Part shown: positions 1 through 6,875 of the stretch, piece by piece
Layout of the letters: each line of letters opens with the position of its first letter
Position numbering within the stretch: position 1 is the stretch's first letter
NCBI GenBank assembly: GCA_964373855.1
Contig: CAYJWL010000011.1
Span: forward strand, 1 to 25,531
Length of the DNA: 25,531 nt
Direction of reading: 5' to 3'
Source: CAYJWL01 sp964373855
GTDB lineage: Bacteria > Patescibacteriota > Andersenbacteria > UBA10190
Notes under the pieces: generated by a model
What the model saw: only the letters and a program-made list of their open reading frames with translations
Told to the model about the DNA's origin: nothing
Databases searched by the model: none
Translations under genes and position numbers: made by a program

Positions 1-1
1 T

Positions 2-433
2 GATTACACGTTTGTCGAACACCCTGGATCAGTCTTCGTGGTGCCCTTTACATCAAACAATCATGTGGTGTTGATTCGATCTTATCGACACACCATTGGT
101 GAGTGGTGTTGGGAGGTACCAGCCGGCACACTTGCCGACCAGCCTGGCAAACAACCCCGACGTGTTGCTGAGCGTGAACTCGCCGAAGAGATAGGAGGTA
201 AGGCGCAGCGACTCGAGAAACTTGGTTGGTACTATATGAGCAATGGTTTTGCTCGTTGTCGTGCCCACATCTTCGCTGCCTATGGTGTGACAGTTGGTAA
301 GCCAACACTCGGAATTGCGGAAGAGGTCAGGAAGGTACAATCCTTTCCAATCTCAGATATTTTCAAAATGATCAAAGGTGGCAAAATTAGAGATGGTGAT
401 AGCGCATTCGCACTTCTTCTTACCTTGGCCTAG
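2..433 (+). CDS. Nudix hydrolase (ADP-ribose pyrophosphatase-like), 5' end outside window
   Basis: The frame is open to the left edge of the window, so the 143 visible residues lack the N-terminus; the GTG at 38 is unlikely to be the true start. The segment EWCWEVPAGTL followed by a helix ending RELAEEIGG matches the core of ADP-ribose/NDP-sugar pyrophosphatases, which hydrolyse nucleoside diphosphates linked to another moiety. The REUxEE part of the Nudix box, which binds the metal, is intact. The first half is unusual: the loop after the conserved Gly is about two residues longer than normal, and Lys stands where the box has its first Glu. A rho-independent terminator follows. The family call is secure; the substrate is not known. 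Confidence 0.85.
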   Translation, partial: DYTFVEHPGSVFVVPFTSNNHVVLIRSYRHTIGEWCWEVPAGTLADQPGKQPRRVAERELAEEIGGKAQRLEKLGWYYMSNGFARCRAHIFAAYGVTVGKPTLGIAEEVRKVQSFPISDIFKMIKGGKIRDGDSAFALLLTLA

Positions 434-446
434 GTCAAGCACACAT

Positions 447-483
447 AGCCTAGCGACTAACTGTGGTCACTAGGCTTTTTATT
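447..483 (+). terminator. Rho-independent terminator of the Nudix gene
   Basis: An 11-position stem runs from AGCCTAGCGAC (447-457) to GTCACTAGGCT, with a single C/A mismatch, and is followed by a T-rich run. It begins 13 bases after the stop codon. Confidence 0.8.
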
Positions 484-509
484 TATTTTCAATAGCTAAG
501 ATAAGACAC

Positions 510-674
510 GAGACACTCCCTTTTTTATAGGGTCTCAAACTGTCTCACTTTCACAGAATGTTACAGTCGCAAAAACCTGAAACAGTGTCACGTTTGTAAC
601 ATTCTTGCCTTGCCTCAAATTCCGGAAATGTTACAGAAATCTCCCTTTTATAGTGTAACATTCTGTAACATTTT
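510..674. repeat. Two look-alike palindromic modules (GTCTCA type and GTAACA type)
   Basis: Module 1 (510-551) reads GAGACA, CTCCC, six T, ATAG, G, GTCTCA, AA, CTGTCTCA, CTTT. Module 2 (630-674) reads GTTACA, five bases, CTCCC, four T, ATAG, T, GTAACA, TT, CTGTAACA, TTTT. The architecture is the same but the half-site core is changed from CTC to AAC. Between them lie another GAATGTTACA (556-565) and TGTAACATTC (595-604) in inverted orientation, giving five GTAACA-type half sites in about 120 bp. Arrays like this usually bind a regulator, replication protein or recombinase; which one cannot be told from the sequence. Confidence 0.6.
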
Positions 675-721
675 TCCTTCTAAGAACCCATCAAAGGATT
701 TGCTCATACCCCTTCAAAACC

Positions 722-943
722 CTAGAGTAAGGCTCTAGACCATAGTGGCGAACAAAGAAATTTGTCTGCCTTATGGCAGGGAAATTTGTTTGTGACGGGT
801 GGCGAGTGAACTGCTTCACTCGACAGGGATTCGAAGGGCGGAGCGATGTATGAGTTTGAGGCAGTTAGGCCGAAAGGCGAATACCGCGAGCCCGGGCTCG
901 AAGGAATTCTCCGTCAGGAGATTTACCAGAGAGGAATCCCTGT
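722..943 (+). ncRNA. Candidate structured RNA closed by a perfect 10-bp stem
   Basis: No plausible gene lies here, but stems are dense. In order: CTAGAG/CTCTAG (722-738); a long hairpin 752-793 with CTGCC-TTAT-GGCAG at its tip and AAATTT/AAATTT below; an 8-bp hairpin CGAGTGAA/TTCACTCG (803-822); then ACAGGGATTC (823-832), which pairs perfectly with GAATCCCTGT (934-943). Inside that closing stem are GCC-GAAA-GGC (869-878, a GNRA loop), the palindrome CGAGCCCGGGCTCG (887-900) and TCTCC-GTCA-GGAGA (908-921). It matches no RNA class I know (not RNase P, tmRNA, SRP or 6S). Strand is assumed from the neighbouring plus-strand genes. It could be a transcribed RNA or a DNA element. Confidence 0.45.
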
Positions 944-1024
944 GCCGGAATAATCTAGCTGGCGCTACGTGGCCTGTGATATACTGCAGTTATAGAAATC
1001 TCTAAAAATGAATTAAAGGGTATA

Positions 1025-1274
1025 ATGGCGCAACAGGATGATCGGGTCGCAAGAGAATCTTATGAACAAATGGAGCGGCATGTAGGTGCTGTAAAAGAAG
1101 ATTTTGATGAAAAAATTTAGATTGTTCTTGATCAGACAAGGGTTATCCCCGAAATTCAGCGAACGCTTGATGCTAACCTTCGAGGAGGTTGGAAAGTTAT
1201 GCATTGACATGGATGTTGTTAAAAACTCGGTCGGTGATCACGAACGACGGCTGCAAAAACTGGAAACCAGATAA
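1025..1274 (+). pseudogene. Small coiled-coil protein gene, broken by an amber codon and a frameshift
   Basis: The reading frame starts MAQQDDRVARESYEQMERHV after a short AAAGGG, runs 31 codons and meets TAG at 1118-1120. The same frame continues with IVLDQTRVIPEIQRTLDA, and one extra A near 1175-1176 moves it to the next frame, which ends FEEVGKLCIDMDVV...HERRLQKLETR at a TAA. Joined, this gives about 82 residues of charged heptad-like helix, resembling short CPR coiled-coil proteins of unknown function. CAG to TAG by one transition would explain the stop. Two independent lesions argue for decay rather than one sequencing error. Confidence 0.7.
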
Positions 1275-1308
1275 AAAAAGAAAAAAGCCGCCGTGATTAT
1301 CGTGCGGC
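1273..1308 (-). terminator. Terminator overlapping the end of the deoxyribosyltransferase gene
   Basis: On the minus strand a GCCGC/GCGGC stem is followed by a long T-rich tail (1286 down to 1273). The gene's stop codon lies inside the hairpin. Confidence 0.6.
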
Positions 1309-1750
1309 CAAAGCTGCTTGGATTGCATCATGGATTCGTCTGGCGAGTTCATCAATTTTCACTGTCGGTTTAACCGCTATCTTGTTGCAGCCCGGGTGCA
1401 TGAACATGAGATTGAAGCCATCATATTCCCCTTGTCTTGAGTCGGTTCTGAAAACGATCACTGGCTTCTTAGACAGACACATGCCGATCTCGATACATGT
1501 CCCGTCATCGGCCTATAGACCCATCGCAATTGGCCACAACAACGTCGGAGTCGTTAAGCATGGTGCTGTTCTCGGTGTAAGCCCGATGCATATCGCCGTT
1601 AAGCGCCCCTTGAGACTCCTGCGGCAAGAAAATGATATATTGGCCCACGCAGACTTGGTGCAGCGCATTGGCCAAATCCCGCATGAACCGTTGTTCACCC
1701 ATCGTAAAGAGCGGCCCGGTAAAATATACCAGCACTTTTTCCCGGCTCAT
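1297..1750 (-). pseudogene. Nucleoside 2-deoxyribosyltransferase-like gene, split by a one-base frameshift
   Basis: Two minus-strand frames fit end to end. The first (1750 down to 1505) begins MSREKVLVYFTGPLFTMGEQ and reaches NDSDVVVANCDGSI. The second continues ADDGTCIEIGMCLSKKPVIV and runs to the C-terminus. Removing one G at 1513 restores one protein of about 150 residues. The family exchanges or hydrolyses N-glycosidic bonds of (deoxy)nucleosides; the phosphate-site GP near the N-terminus and the D-x-GT-x2-E-x-G motif with the catalytic Glu are both present. The start has a strong AGGAGG (1756-1761) and a good promoter upstream. The break falls just before the catalytic motif, so the gene as written is dead unless the base is an assembly error. 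Confidence 0.8.
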
Positions 1751-1794
1751 CGCAGCCTCCTAGGCGTTTTAAGGAAAGAACAACTGATCAGCGA

Positions 1795-1823
1795 TTTGTA
1801 CCGCCGGCAGATGTAACTGTCAA
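1795..1823 (-). promoter_or_regulatory. Sigma-70 type promoter for the deoxyribosyltransferase gene
   Basis: The minus strand has TTGACA (1823-1818), a 17-bp spacer and TACAAA (1800-1795), about 45 bp upstream of the start codon. Confidence 0.6.
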
Positions 1824-1929
1824 CAATATCTGGACATAGTTTGACGTACCGATTACAGTAAGTACCGTTCCAGTCTGTCGGAGAGTGTGTTCATTCTGCA
1901 ACCTAGGGTTTCTTCAGCGGGAGGATGGT

Positions 1930-2382
1930 ATGCACATTACTCAAATCAAAATATGGCTCTGCCAAAGCAGTAACGAAAAGGAAAAGGTAGCAGCGTTTAT
2001 CAGAATGCTGTTCGACGGAATGCTTGTTGTTAAGCAAGCGAGGCTGATTCGCGTCGCGAACAAAACTTTCTTGGCCATGCCCGACCGGCCAGCCATGGCA
2101 CAATGCCCTCACAAGGGCTGTGGGCGCAAGAACAATGTTCAGGCCAATTATTGCAACTGGTGCGGCTGCAAGCTGCCGCAACCACTCGTCCTCATCAACA
2201 AACATGGGCACAGTCAACTCTTTCACGAAGTTGTCTTCCCTGTTACGGAGGAGGCCCGGTTAAGCATATTAGAGTGTGTCATGCAGGCCTATCATCAGTG
2301 TTTGCGGGATCACCTCATTGAGGTTGTCTATGACTTTCAAGACGGCAGGCTGCAACTGCCGGCAAGCAACAGTCTAGTCTAG
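1930..2382 (+). CDS. SpoVG-family protein with an inserted zinc ribbon
   Basis: This is a 150-residue protein. The ATG at 1930 is chosen because GGGAGG (1919-1924) lies 5 bases before it; the frame is also open upstream. Residues 1-54 follow the SpoVG fold: ITQIKIWL, FDGMLVVKQARLI, then TFLAMPDRP, the FVAMPxxR hallmark. The family's D-x-x-x-P-V and C-terminal helix follow at HEVVFPVTEEARLSILECVM. Between these halves lies a zinc-ribbon-like insert of about 40 residues with Cys59, Cys64, Cys75 and Cys78 (CX4C, then CX2C). SpoVG proteins bind nucleic acid and act as regulators in Firmicutes. The insert sits at the loop after the MPxRP strand, so it may add a second binding surface; that role is inferred. 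The gene ends in its own terminator. Confidence 0.8.
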   Translation: MHITQIKIWLCQSSNEKEKVAAFIRMLFDGMLVVKQARLIRVANKTFLAMPDRPAMAQCPHKGCGRKNNVQANYCNWCGCKLPQPLVLINKHGHSQLFHEVVFPVTEEARLSILECVMQAYHQCLRDHLIEVVYDFQDGRLQLPASNSLV

Positions 2383-2406
2383 CTACGCTGCTGCGCAATC
2401 TTTAAT

Positions 2407-2434
2407 GCGGGTCAAACGACGGACCCGCTTTTTT
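2407..2434 (+). terminator. Rho-independent terminator after the SpoVG-like gene
   Basis: GCGGGTC (2407-2413) pairs perfectly with GACCCGC (2422-2428) and six T follow. Confidence 0.85.
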
Positions 2435-2472
2435 GTAGTATCAAGACACGGGGCAGTGCTATACTTTGTGGC

Positions 2473-3429
2473 ATGAGCGTCTCCATTCCCTTCGTTGAGG
2501 TTAAGCACGCCTTTGTTCATTACCGGGAGCAACGCAGTCCTCTTCAGTCTTTGCTCGGCCGTCGGACGGCAGTTCATCCAGTGCTGCGCGATATTAGTTT
2601 CTCTCTGCGGCAAGGCGCTTGGGTCACTTTGTTTGGTGAAGGCGGAGCCGGCAAATCGTCTCTTTTGCGGTTATTGGCCGGTGCAGTTGTGCCGAGTGCC
2701 GGTACGGTACTGGTAAACGGCAAAAATCCAAGCAGACAGCGCATCTGGGCGGCCGGATATGTGTGTGCTGCAGACATCGATCCGGCCCTTGCTACGGTAA
2801 GGGAAACCTTAGAATCCTTCGGCCAAACTTATAATATTAAGAATTTGCCGGAGGTGCTGGCCACTGTTGTCGAAGAATTAAGGATAGATACTATCATGTC
2901 GCGCCCGGCATCGAAGATATCTACGACCGAGCGCTGCCGCCTGAATATTGCGCGGGCGGTGTTGTCCCAAGCCCCGCTCATTCTCTTGGATGATATGGCC
3001 GATGAGCTCGGAGCACGTGAGATGAAGAATATTATGAACAAGATGTTCGCTGGACGAACGGTCATAATTTCAACCCGCCACACGCGCGCTGCCGAGGAGC
3101 TTAATCTGCCCGTGTTATTACTTCATAACGGCTCGTTGGCGCATCAGGGTACGTTTGATGATATTGCCACAACGCTCGGCTGCCGCCGCATCATGGACAT
3201 CTGGGTAGAAGGACTGCGCTACGATCTCCTGCGGAAATTACGCGCCAATACTGGCGTCGAGGAAGTACGTCTGCTGCCTGCCGATCAGTTTGAGGGGCAG
3301 CGCTTGCGTATAACATTAACATCTTCGCGCTACCTGCCCTCGGTGTACGACTTGATCAGTCAAACGGCCTTAGTTCGTGTCGAGGAGCTGCCTCCCTCTT
3401 TGGCTGATATTATTGCGCGGCTAAGCTAG
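2473..3429 (+). CDS. ABC transporter ATP-binding protein with degenerate motifs
   Basis: The protein has 318 residues. Walker A is GEGGAGKS (55-62). Walker B is LILLDD (169-174), with Asp in place of the catalytic Glu. The signature is STTER (150-154) instead of LSGGQ. The Q-loop Gln is missing near residue 98, and the switch His is kept (STRH, His203). An extra domain of about 100 residues (roughly 215-318) follows, as in polysaccharide or drug export ATPases of the ABC-2 type. No permease is adjacent: the next genes, ftsX and ftsE, converge from the other strand. It may power an exporter encoded elsewhere, or act as a regulatory ATPase. ATP binding looks likely; efficient hydrolysis is doubtful. 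Confidence 0.8.
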   Translation: MSVSIPFVEVKHAFVHYREQRSPLQSLLGRRTAVHPVLRDISFSLRQGAWVTLFGEGGAGKSSLLRLLAGAVVPSAGTVLVNGKNPSRQRIWAAGYVCAADIDPALATVRETLESFGQTYNIKNLPEVLATVVEELRIDTIMSRPASKISTTERCRLNIARAVLSQAPLILLDDMADELGAREMKNIMNKMFAGRTVIISTRHTRAAEELNLPVLLLHNGSLAHQGTFDDIATTLGCRRIMDIWVEGLRYDLLRKLRANTGVEEVRLLPADQFEGQRLRITLTSSRYLPSVYDLISQTALVRVEELPPSLADIIARLS

Positions 3430-3436
3430 GGGTGCT

Positions 3437-4363
3437 CTACGATCGTAAATACCGGCGGATCGCAAAAAAGCTGCTGAAGACAGCCAAACCTACTGCTAGG
3501 GCAAGCTGCAGACCAATCACCGTCGGCCAGTTGTCAATAGCAAAGATATATATATCAAACGGCGCCACCTCGCCGCTAAAGAAAAAACGCCTGATTTGCG
3601 GAGCGCTGGCGTTGAGAAAGGGATACAGAATGAGCGAGCTCAAGGTAACACTGATGACAGCCACGAGCATGGCTTCAATGATGAAAGGCCCGCGGATATA
3701 CCAATTAGACGCGCCGACCAGCCGCATGATGTCTATTTCCTCCCGGAAGCTGTAAATGGCGAGCCGGATAGTATTAAACATGATAAGGAGAGCCAGGCCG
3801 GCCAGGACGGCGGTAGTTGCCAGGCCGGCGTTGCGGACTCCGCCCATCACTGTAATTAACCGCTCAATAACCGTGCGCGAGTTTTCGAAATTGACTGCTT
3901 CTATGTAGGGGTTGTACTTTTCAGACTCAAGCTGGCGGGTAATGTTCTGGTAAAACCGCGGGTTGGCCGCGACGACGAAAATGCTCGCCGGCAAGGGGTT
4001 ATCTTCCAGCTCGCGCAACGATTCCTCAATGAAGGGATCATCAGCGTGCCGCTGGCGGAACAAATCTAATGCCTCATCACTGGTTACCACTCTGACTGCT
4101 TCAACATCCTCGCGGGAGGCAATATCTTGAGCAATCGTCTGAATCTGGGAGGGGCTGGTATCGGCTTTGAAAGTGGCCGAAAGATCAACTTTTTGTTCAA
4201 TGTTTCGCAGTACTTCGGCTCCTAAAATATTGATGAAATACAAAAAAGAAACCATCAGCAGAGTCAACGTCATGATAATGGTTGTTGCTAAAGACAGCCA
4301 GACATTGCGTTGGAAGTTACGCAGCGCATTGCGCAAGATTCTGAAGAAGGATATGCCAAACAT
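3437..4363 (-). CDS. ftsX: Cell division protein FtsX
   Basis: This 308-residue membrane protein has the FtsX order: a cytoplasmic N-terminus, TM1 at about residues 23-45, an extracellular domain of about 120 residues (the ECD that in other bacteria binds peptidoglycan hydrolases or their activators), then three TM segments (about 178-200, 225-250, 280-300). The FREEIDIMRLVGASNWYIRGPFIIEA stretch between TM2 and TM3 is characteristic of the FtsX/MacB permease domain. The start lies 2 bases after the ftsE stop, so the two are cotranscribed and translationally linked. FtsEX couples ATP hydrolysis in the cytoplasm to cell-wall cleavage at the septum. It ends 7 bases from the convergent ABC gene. 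Confidence 0.95.
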   Translation of the reverse strand: MFGISFFRILRNALRNFQRNVWLSLATTIIMTLTLLMVSFLYFINILGAEVLRNIEQKVDLSATFKADTSPSQIQTIAQDIASREDVEAVRVVTSDEALDLFRQRHADDPFIEESLRELEDNPLPASIFVVAANPRFYQNITRQLESEKYNPYIEAVNFENSRTVIERLITVMGGVRNAGLATTAVLAGLALLIMFNTIRLAIYSFREEIDIMRLVGASNWYIRGPFIIEAMLVAVISVTLSSLILYPFLNASAPQIRRFFFSGEVAPFDIYIFAIDNWPTVIGLQLALAVGLAVFSSFFAIRRYLRS

Positions 4364-4365
4364 AT

Positions 4366-5043
4366 TTATAGCTTATATGTTCCTGCTTCCTGGTCGGACA
4401 CGATTTTACCCTTATTAAGAGTGACTACCCTTTTTTTTAAGGCGTTGACAATGTCGTCATTGTGTGTAGCCAGCAGAACCGTTGTGCCTAACTTGTTAAT
4501 TTTAATCAGCAACTGAACGATATCCCAGGAATGCAGGGCGTCCAAATTCCCGGTGGGCTCATCGGCTAAAAATATTTGCGGCTTATACGCCAGTGCCCGG
4601 GCGATGGAAACCCGCTGTCTTTCCCCGCCCGATAGTTCGCTAGGATACAATTCCGCTCGATCAAGCAGGTTCACTAATTTGAGGATCTGCGGCACGGCCT
4701 CGCGAATTTCTTTGATGGCAGCCCCACCCACTTCCATCGCAAAAGCGACGTTTTCAAAAGCCGTTCGCTTGGGCAGTAATTTATAGTCCTGAAAAACTAC
4801 GCCGATCTGCCGCCGTAAATATGGAATCTGCCAGCGCTTTATTTTAGTAATATCCCAGCCGTCAATGACAATTTTGCCCGATGTTGGACTTTCCTCAGCC
4901 GAGAGCAGTTTCATAAGCGTTGATTTGCCGGCGCCGCTCTGCCCCACGATAGAAACAAACGAGCCGGTGGGAATTTTAAGCGAAACACCGTCGAGCGCCG
5001 CCGTTTCATCGTAGTGTTTGGCAACCTTGGTGAAAGTAATCAT
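4366..5043 (-). CDS. ftsE: Cell division ATP-binding protein FtsE
   Basis: The 225-residue ATPase has every catalytic motif: Walker A GQSGAGKST (34-42), Q-loop Gln85 (VVFQD), signature LSGGE (137-141), Walker B IFLADEPTGNLD (157-168) and switch His in ATHND. Length and sequence are typical of FtsE. It is the first gene of the ftsEX pair, with a probable extended -10 promoter about 175 bp upstream. In contrast to the ATPase at 2473, nothing here is degenerate. Confidence 0.95.
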   Translation of the reverse strand: MITFTKVAKHYDETAALDGVSLKIPTGSFVSIVGQSGAGKSTLMKLLSAEESPTSGKIVIDGWDITKIKRWQIPYLRRQIGVVFQDYKLLPKRTAFENVAFAMEVGGAAIKEIREAVPQILKLVNLLDRAELYPSELSGGERQRVSIARALAYKPQIFLADEPTGNLDALHSWDIVQLLIKINKLGTTVLLATHNDDIVNALKKRVVTLNKGKIVSDQEAGTYKL

Positions 5044-5217
5044 CCTAGCATTAAGACGTTACCCGGCGGCTTGCTGATAGACGGAGCCAAGGAAGAAAGT
5101 GGGTGGAATGAAGTTAATAATAGTGTAGGAATCATAGTACGTATCTGTATCGCTACCCAGCCAGCTAGCCATTTGGCCAGATTAGTTATGGTTGTTGGTA
5201 CTGGGTCTGGCCTCGAT

Positions 5218-5226
5218 ATTATAACA
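5218..5226 (-). promoter_or_regulatory. Extended -10 promoter candidate upstream of ftsE
   Basis: TG-T-TATAAT on the minus strand, with no good -35 at 17-18 bp. It would give ftsEX a leader of about 170 bases independent of prfB. No clear terminator separates prfB from this site, so read-through is also possible. Confidence 0.45.
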
Positions 5227-5263
5227 CATGACTTTACTGTGCCGGTAACAGTTTGATCGCGCC

Positions 5264-6341
5264 TTATTGAGTAAACGTGGATAAGTCTCCAGCCAGCACC
5301 CGTTGCGCATCCTTTACTTCCCGCTTTGTCCGGTGGTCTTTTACCAGCGTGTATGGATGCAATACGTACGAACGAATTTGATTGCCCCAGGCTGCCGGTT
5401 TGACTGTCCCGCGCAACTCTTTAATTTTTTTAACGTGCTGCTCCTCCGCCAGTATTTGCAGTTTAGCTTGAAGTACAGACAGGGCCTGGGCTTTGTTTTG
5501 CGCCTGCGAGCGCTGGTTTTGGCAACTTACGACAACGCCTGTGGGAATATGTTTAATGCGCACGGCGGAGCTTGTCTTGTTCACATGTTGGCCACCGGCT
5601 CCGCTGGCGCGGTAGGTCTGGACAGCCAAGTCCTTTGGGTCAATTTCTGAAACCTGTTCATCCTTAAGGTGTGGCAAGACCTCAACACGAGCAAACGAAG
5701 TCTGCCGTAGATGGTCCGCGTTGAAAGGAGACAGACGAACCAGCCGGTGCACACCCTGTTCCTGACGAAGGATTCCATACACGTATCTTCCCTGAATCAC
5801 GAAGGTCGTGTGTTTAATGCCTGCCTCTTCACCGGCTGACCGGTCAAGCGAAATTGATTTCCAGCCGCGCTGCTCGACGAATCTTAAATACATCCGCTCA
5901 AGCATCTGCGCCCAGTCCTGCGCGTCCGTTCCGCCGGCCCCCGCCTGAATAGTGATAATGGCGTCATTTTTATCATATGGGCCGGAAAAGCGCAGCTCCC
6001 GTTCTTTGTGCGCTATTATCTCCCCTACTTGGACTAGGTTCTTTTCGATGTCGGCAACCGTCGTCGAATCGTTTTCTGATTGTGACAAGGCCAGCAGATC
6101 AGACAACTCTTTGATGCGGCTGCCCGTTTCCTCCATGAATTTCAGCTCGCTCTGTATATCAGCCAGCTCTCGTGCTAACGCCTGCGCTGCCTCCTGATCC
6201 TTCCAGAAGTCAGGATTTGCCTGCTTCGCCTCAATTTCTTTTTTTCTTTTTACTAATTTCTCTGCGTCAAAGACGGTCGGCTACCTGCTGCAGCCGCCGG
6301 GTTAGATCTTCTGTCTTCTGCTGGATGTCTTGCCTATTCAT
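5264..6341 (-). CDS. prfB: Peptide chain release factor 2, with programmed +1 frameshift
   Basis: The gene starts at ATG 6341 (MNRQDIQQKTEDLTRRLQQV). After 24 codons the frame meets CTT TGA C (6272-6266), the classic RF2 autoregulatory site. Skipping the T at 6269 puts the ribosome in the frame GAC GCA GAG (DAEKLVKRKK...), which runs to the stop at 5264. The joined product is 358 residues. SPF, which recognises UGA/UAA, falls at 204-206, and GGQ, which triggers peptide release, at 249-251; both positions match E. coli RF2 almost exactly. The strong Shine-Dalgarno-like AGGGGG that stimulates the shift in E. coli is not seen. A caller that ignores the shift would start the protein at the internal ATG 6136 and lose 68 residues. 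Confidence 0.95.
6267..6272 (-). promoter_or_regulatory. prfB +1 frameshift site (CTT TGA, next base C)
   Basis: The in-frame UGA is preceded by a slippery CUU and followed by C, the weakest termination context. Low RF2 makes the ribosome pause and slip forward one base, so RF2 controls its own level. Confidence 0.95.
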
Positions 6342-6383
6342 GACTGTATTCCTTTGTACATTATTATCCGTAAAACTAATAAA

Positions 6384-6466
6384 TAATCAAACACCGGGAG
6401 TTTGATTACGGTCCGGGAGTTTGATGATTACAAACACCGGGAGTTTGATTACCGGGAGTTTGATTA
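6384..6466 (-). repeat. Four tandem copies of a 15-bp unit, the first forming a hairpin
   Basis: The plus-strand unit CCGGGAGTTTGATTA occurs at 6394-6408, 6413-6430 (with an extra GAT), 6437-6451 and 6452-6466. Just left of copy 1, TAATCAAAC (6384-6392) is the exact complement of GTTTGATTA (6400-6408). Read on the minus strand this makes a 9-bp stem, a 7-base loop and then an AT-rich tail, which could end tRNA-Thr transcription before prfB. The other copies offer alternative right arms. Confidence 0.7.
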
Positions 6467-6477
6467 TTTAACCCTTG

Positions 6478-6549
6478 AGCCGATGGGGAGAGTTGAACTC
6501 CCGACCTACGCGTTACGAATGCGTTGCTCTACCACTGAGCTACATCGGC
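6478..6549 (-). tRNA. tRNA-Thr (anticodon CGT)
   Basis: It is a 72-base cloverleaf: acceptor GCCGATG/CATCGGC, D stem GCTC/GAGC, anticodon loop TTCGTAA, variable loop AGGTC, T stem GGGAG/CTCCC with TTCAACT. Anticodon CGT reads ACG. The innermost anticodon-stem pair is an A/C mismatch. CCA is not encoded: the discriminator T is followed by CAA. Confidence 0.92.
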
Positions 6550-6596
6550 ATGTATTGTATGGTGCTCCTTGTCCAGCGTAAACCGAAAGCGGCGAT

Positions 6597-6875
6597 CTAT
6601 ACGATACGGAACGAATTAAAATGGCGCAACTTGGCGGACTCGGTGTCAACCGATTCCACCTCGGCTAATTGCGGTCCCTCCCGGCACCAGTTGATAAATT
6701 TTTCTAATGTTTTATCGTAACCCTCGGCTTCTATGTAAACACTTCCATCCGGCTCATTCTGGACAAAGCCCCCAAGACCCAACTCGTCAGCTTTGGCCTT
6801 AGCTGAAACTCGAAAAGAAACTCCTTGAACTTTGCCGGTTATCTGGATGCGGATGTGTTTGATATCGGAATGCAT
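6597..6875 (-). CDS. acyP: Acylphosphatase
   Basis: This 92-residue protein has both family signatures: GKVQGVSFR near residue 14 (the phosphate loop with catalytic Arg) and GGFVQNEPDGSVYIEAEG, which carries the catalytic Asn. It hydrolyses acyl phosphates such as acetyl phosphate or 1,3-bisphosphoglycerate. Length is normal. No clear ribosome binding site precedes the start. It follows the PEBP gene on the same strand after a GC-rich spacer of 139 bp. Confidence 0.92.
   Translation of the reverse strand: MHSDIKHIRIQITGKVQGVSFRVSAKAKADELGLGGFVQNEPDGSVYIEAEGYDKTLEKFINWCREGPQLAEVESVDTESAKLRHFNSFRIV

Noticed and set aside
799..1005. 68-codon plus-strand frame
   Set aside because: It runs through the densely folded element and has no coding character or ribosome binding site.
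1118..1120. UAG recoded as an amino acid
   Set aside because: The same gene also needs a frameshift to be read, and no other gene in the window has an internal UAG, so decay is simpler.
1382..1816. 144-codon plus-strand frame
   Set aside because: It is the shadow of the deoxyribosyltransferase gene, whose minus-strand halves carry clear family motifs.
6384..6466. CRISPR array
   Set aside because: The 15-bp units are nearly contiguous, with no spacers of regular length and no cas genes.
6554..6582. Promoter TTTACG-17-TACAAT for tRNA-Thr
   Set aside because: Its expected transcription start would fall about two bases inside the mature tRNA.
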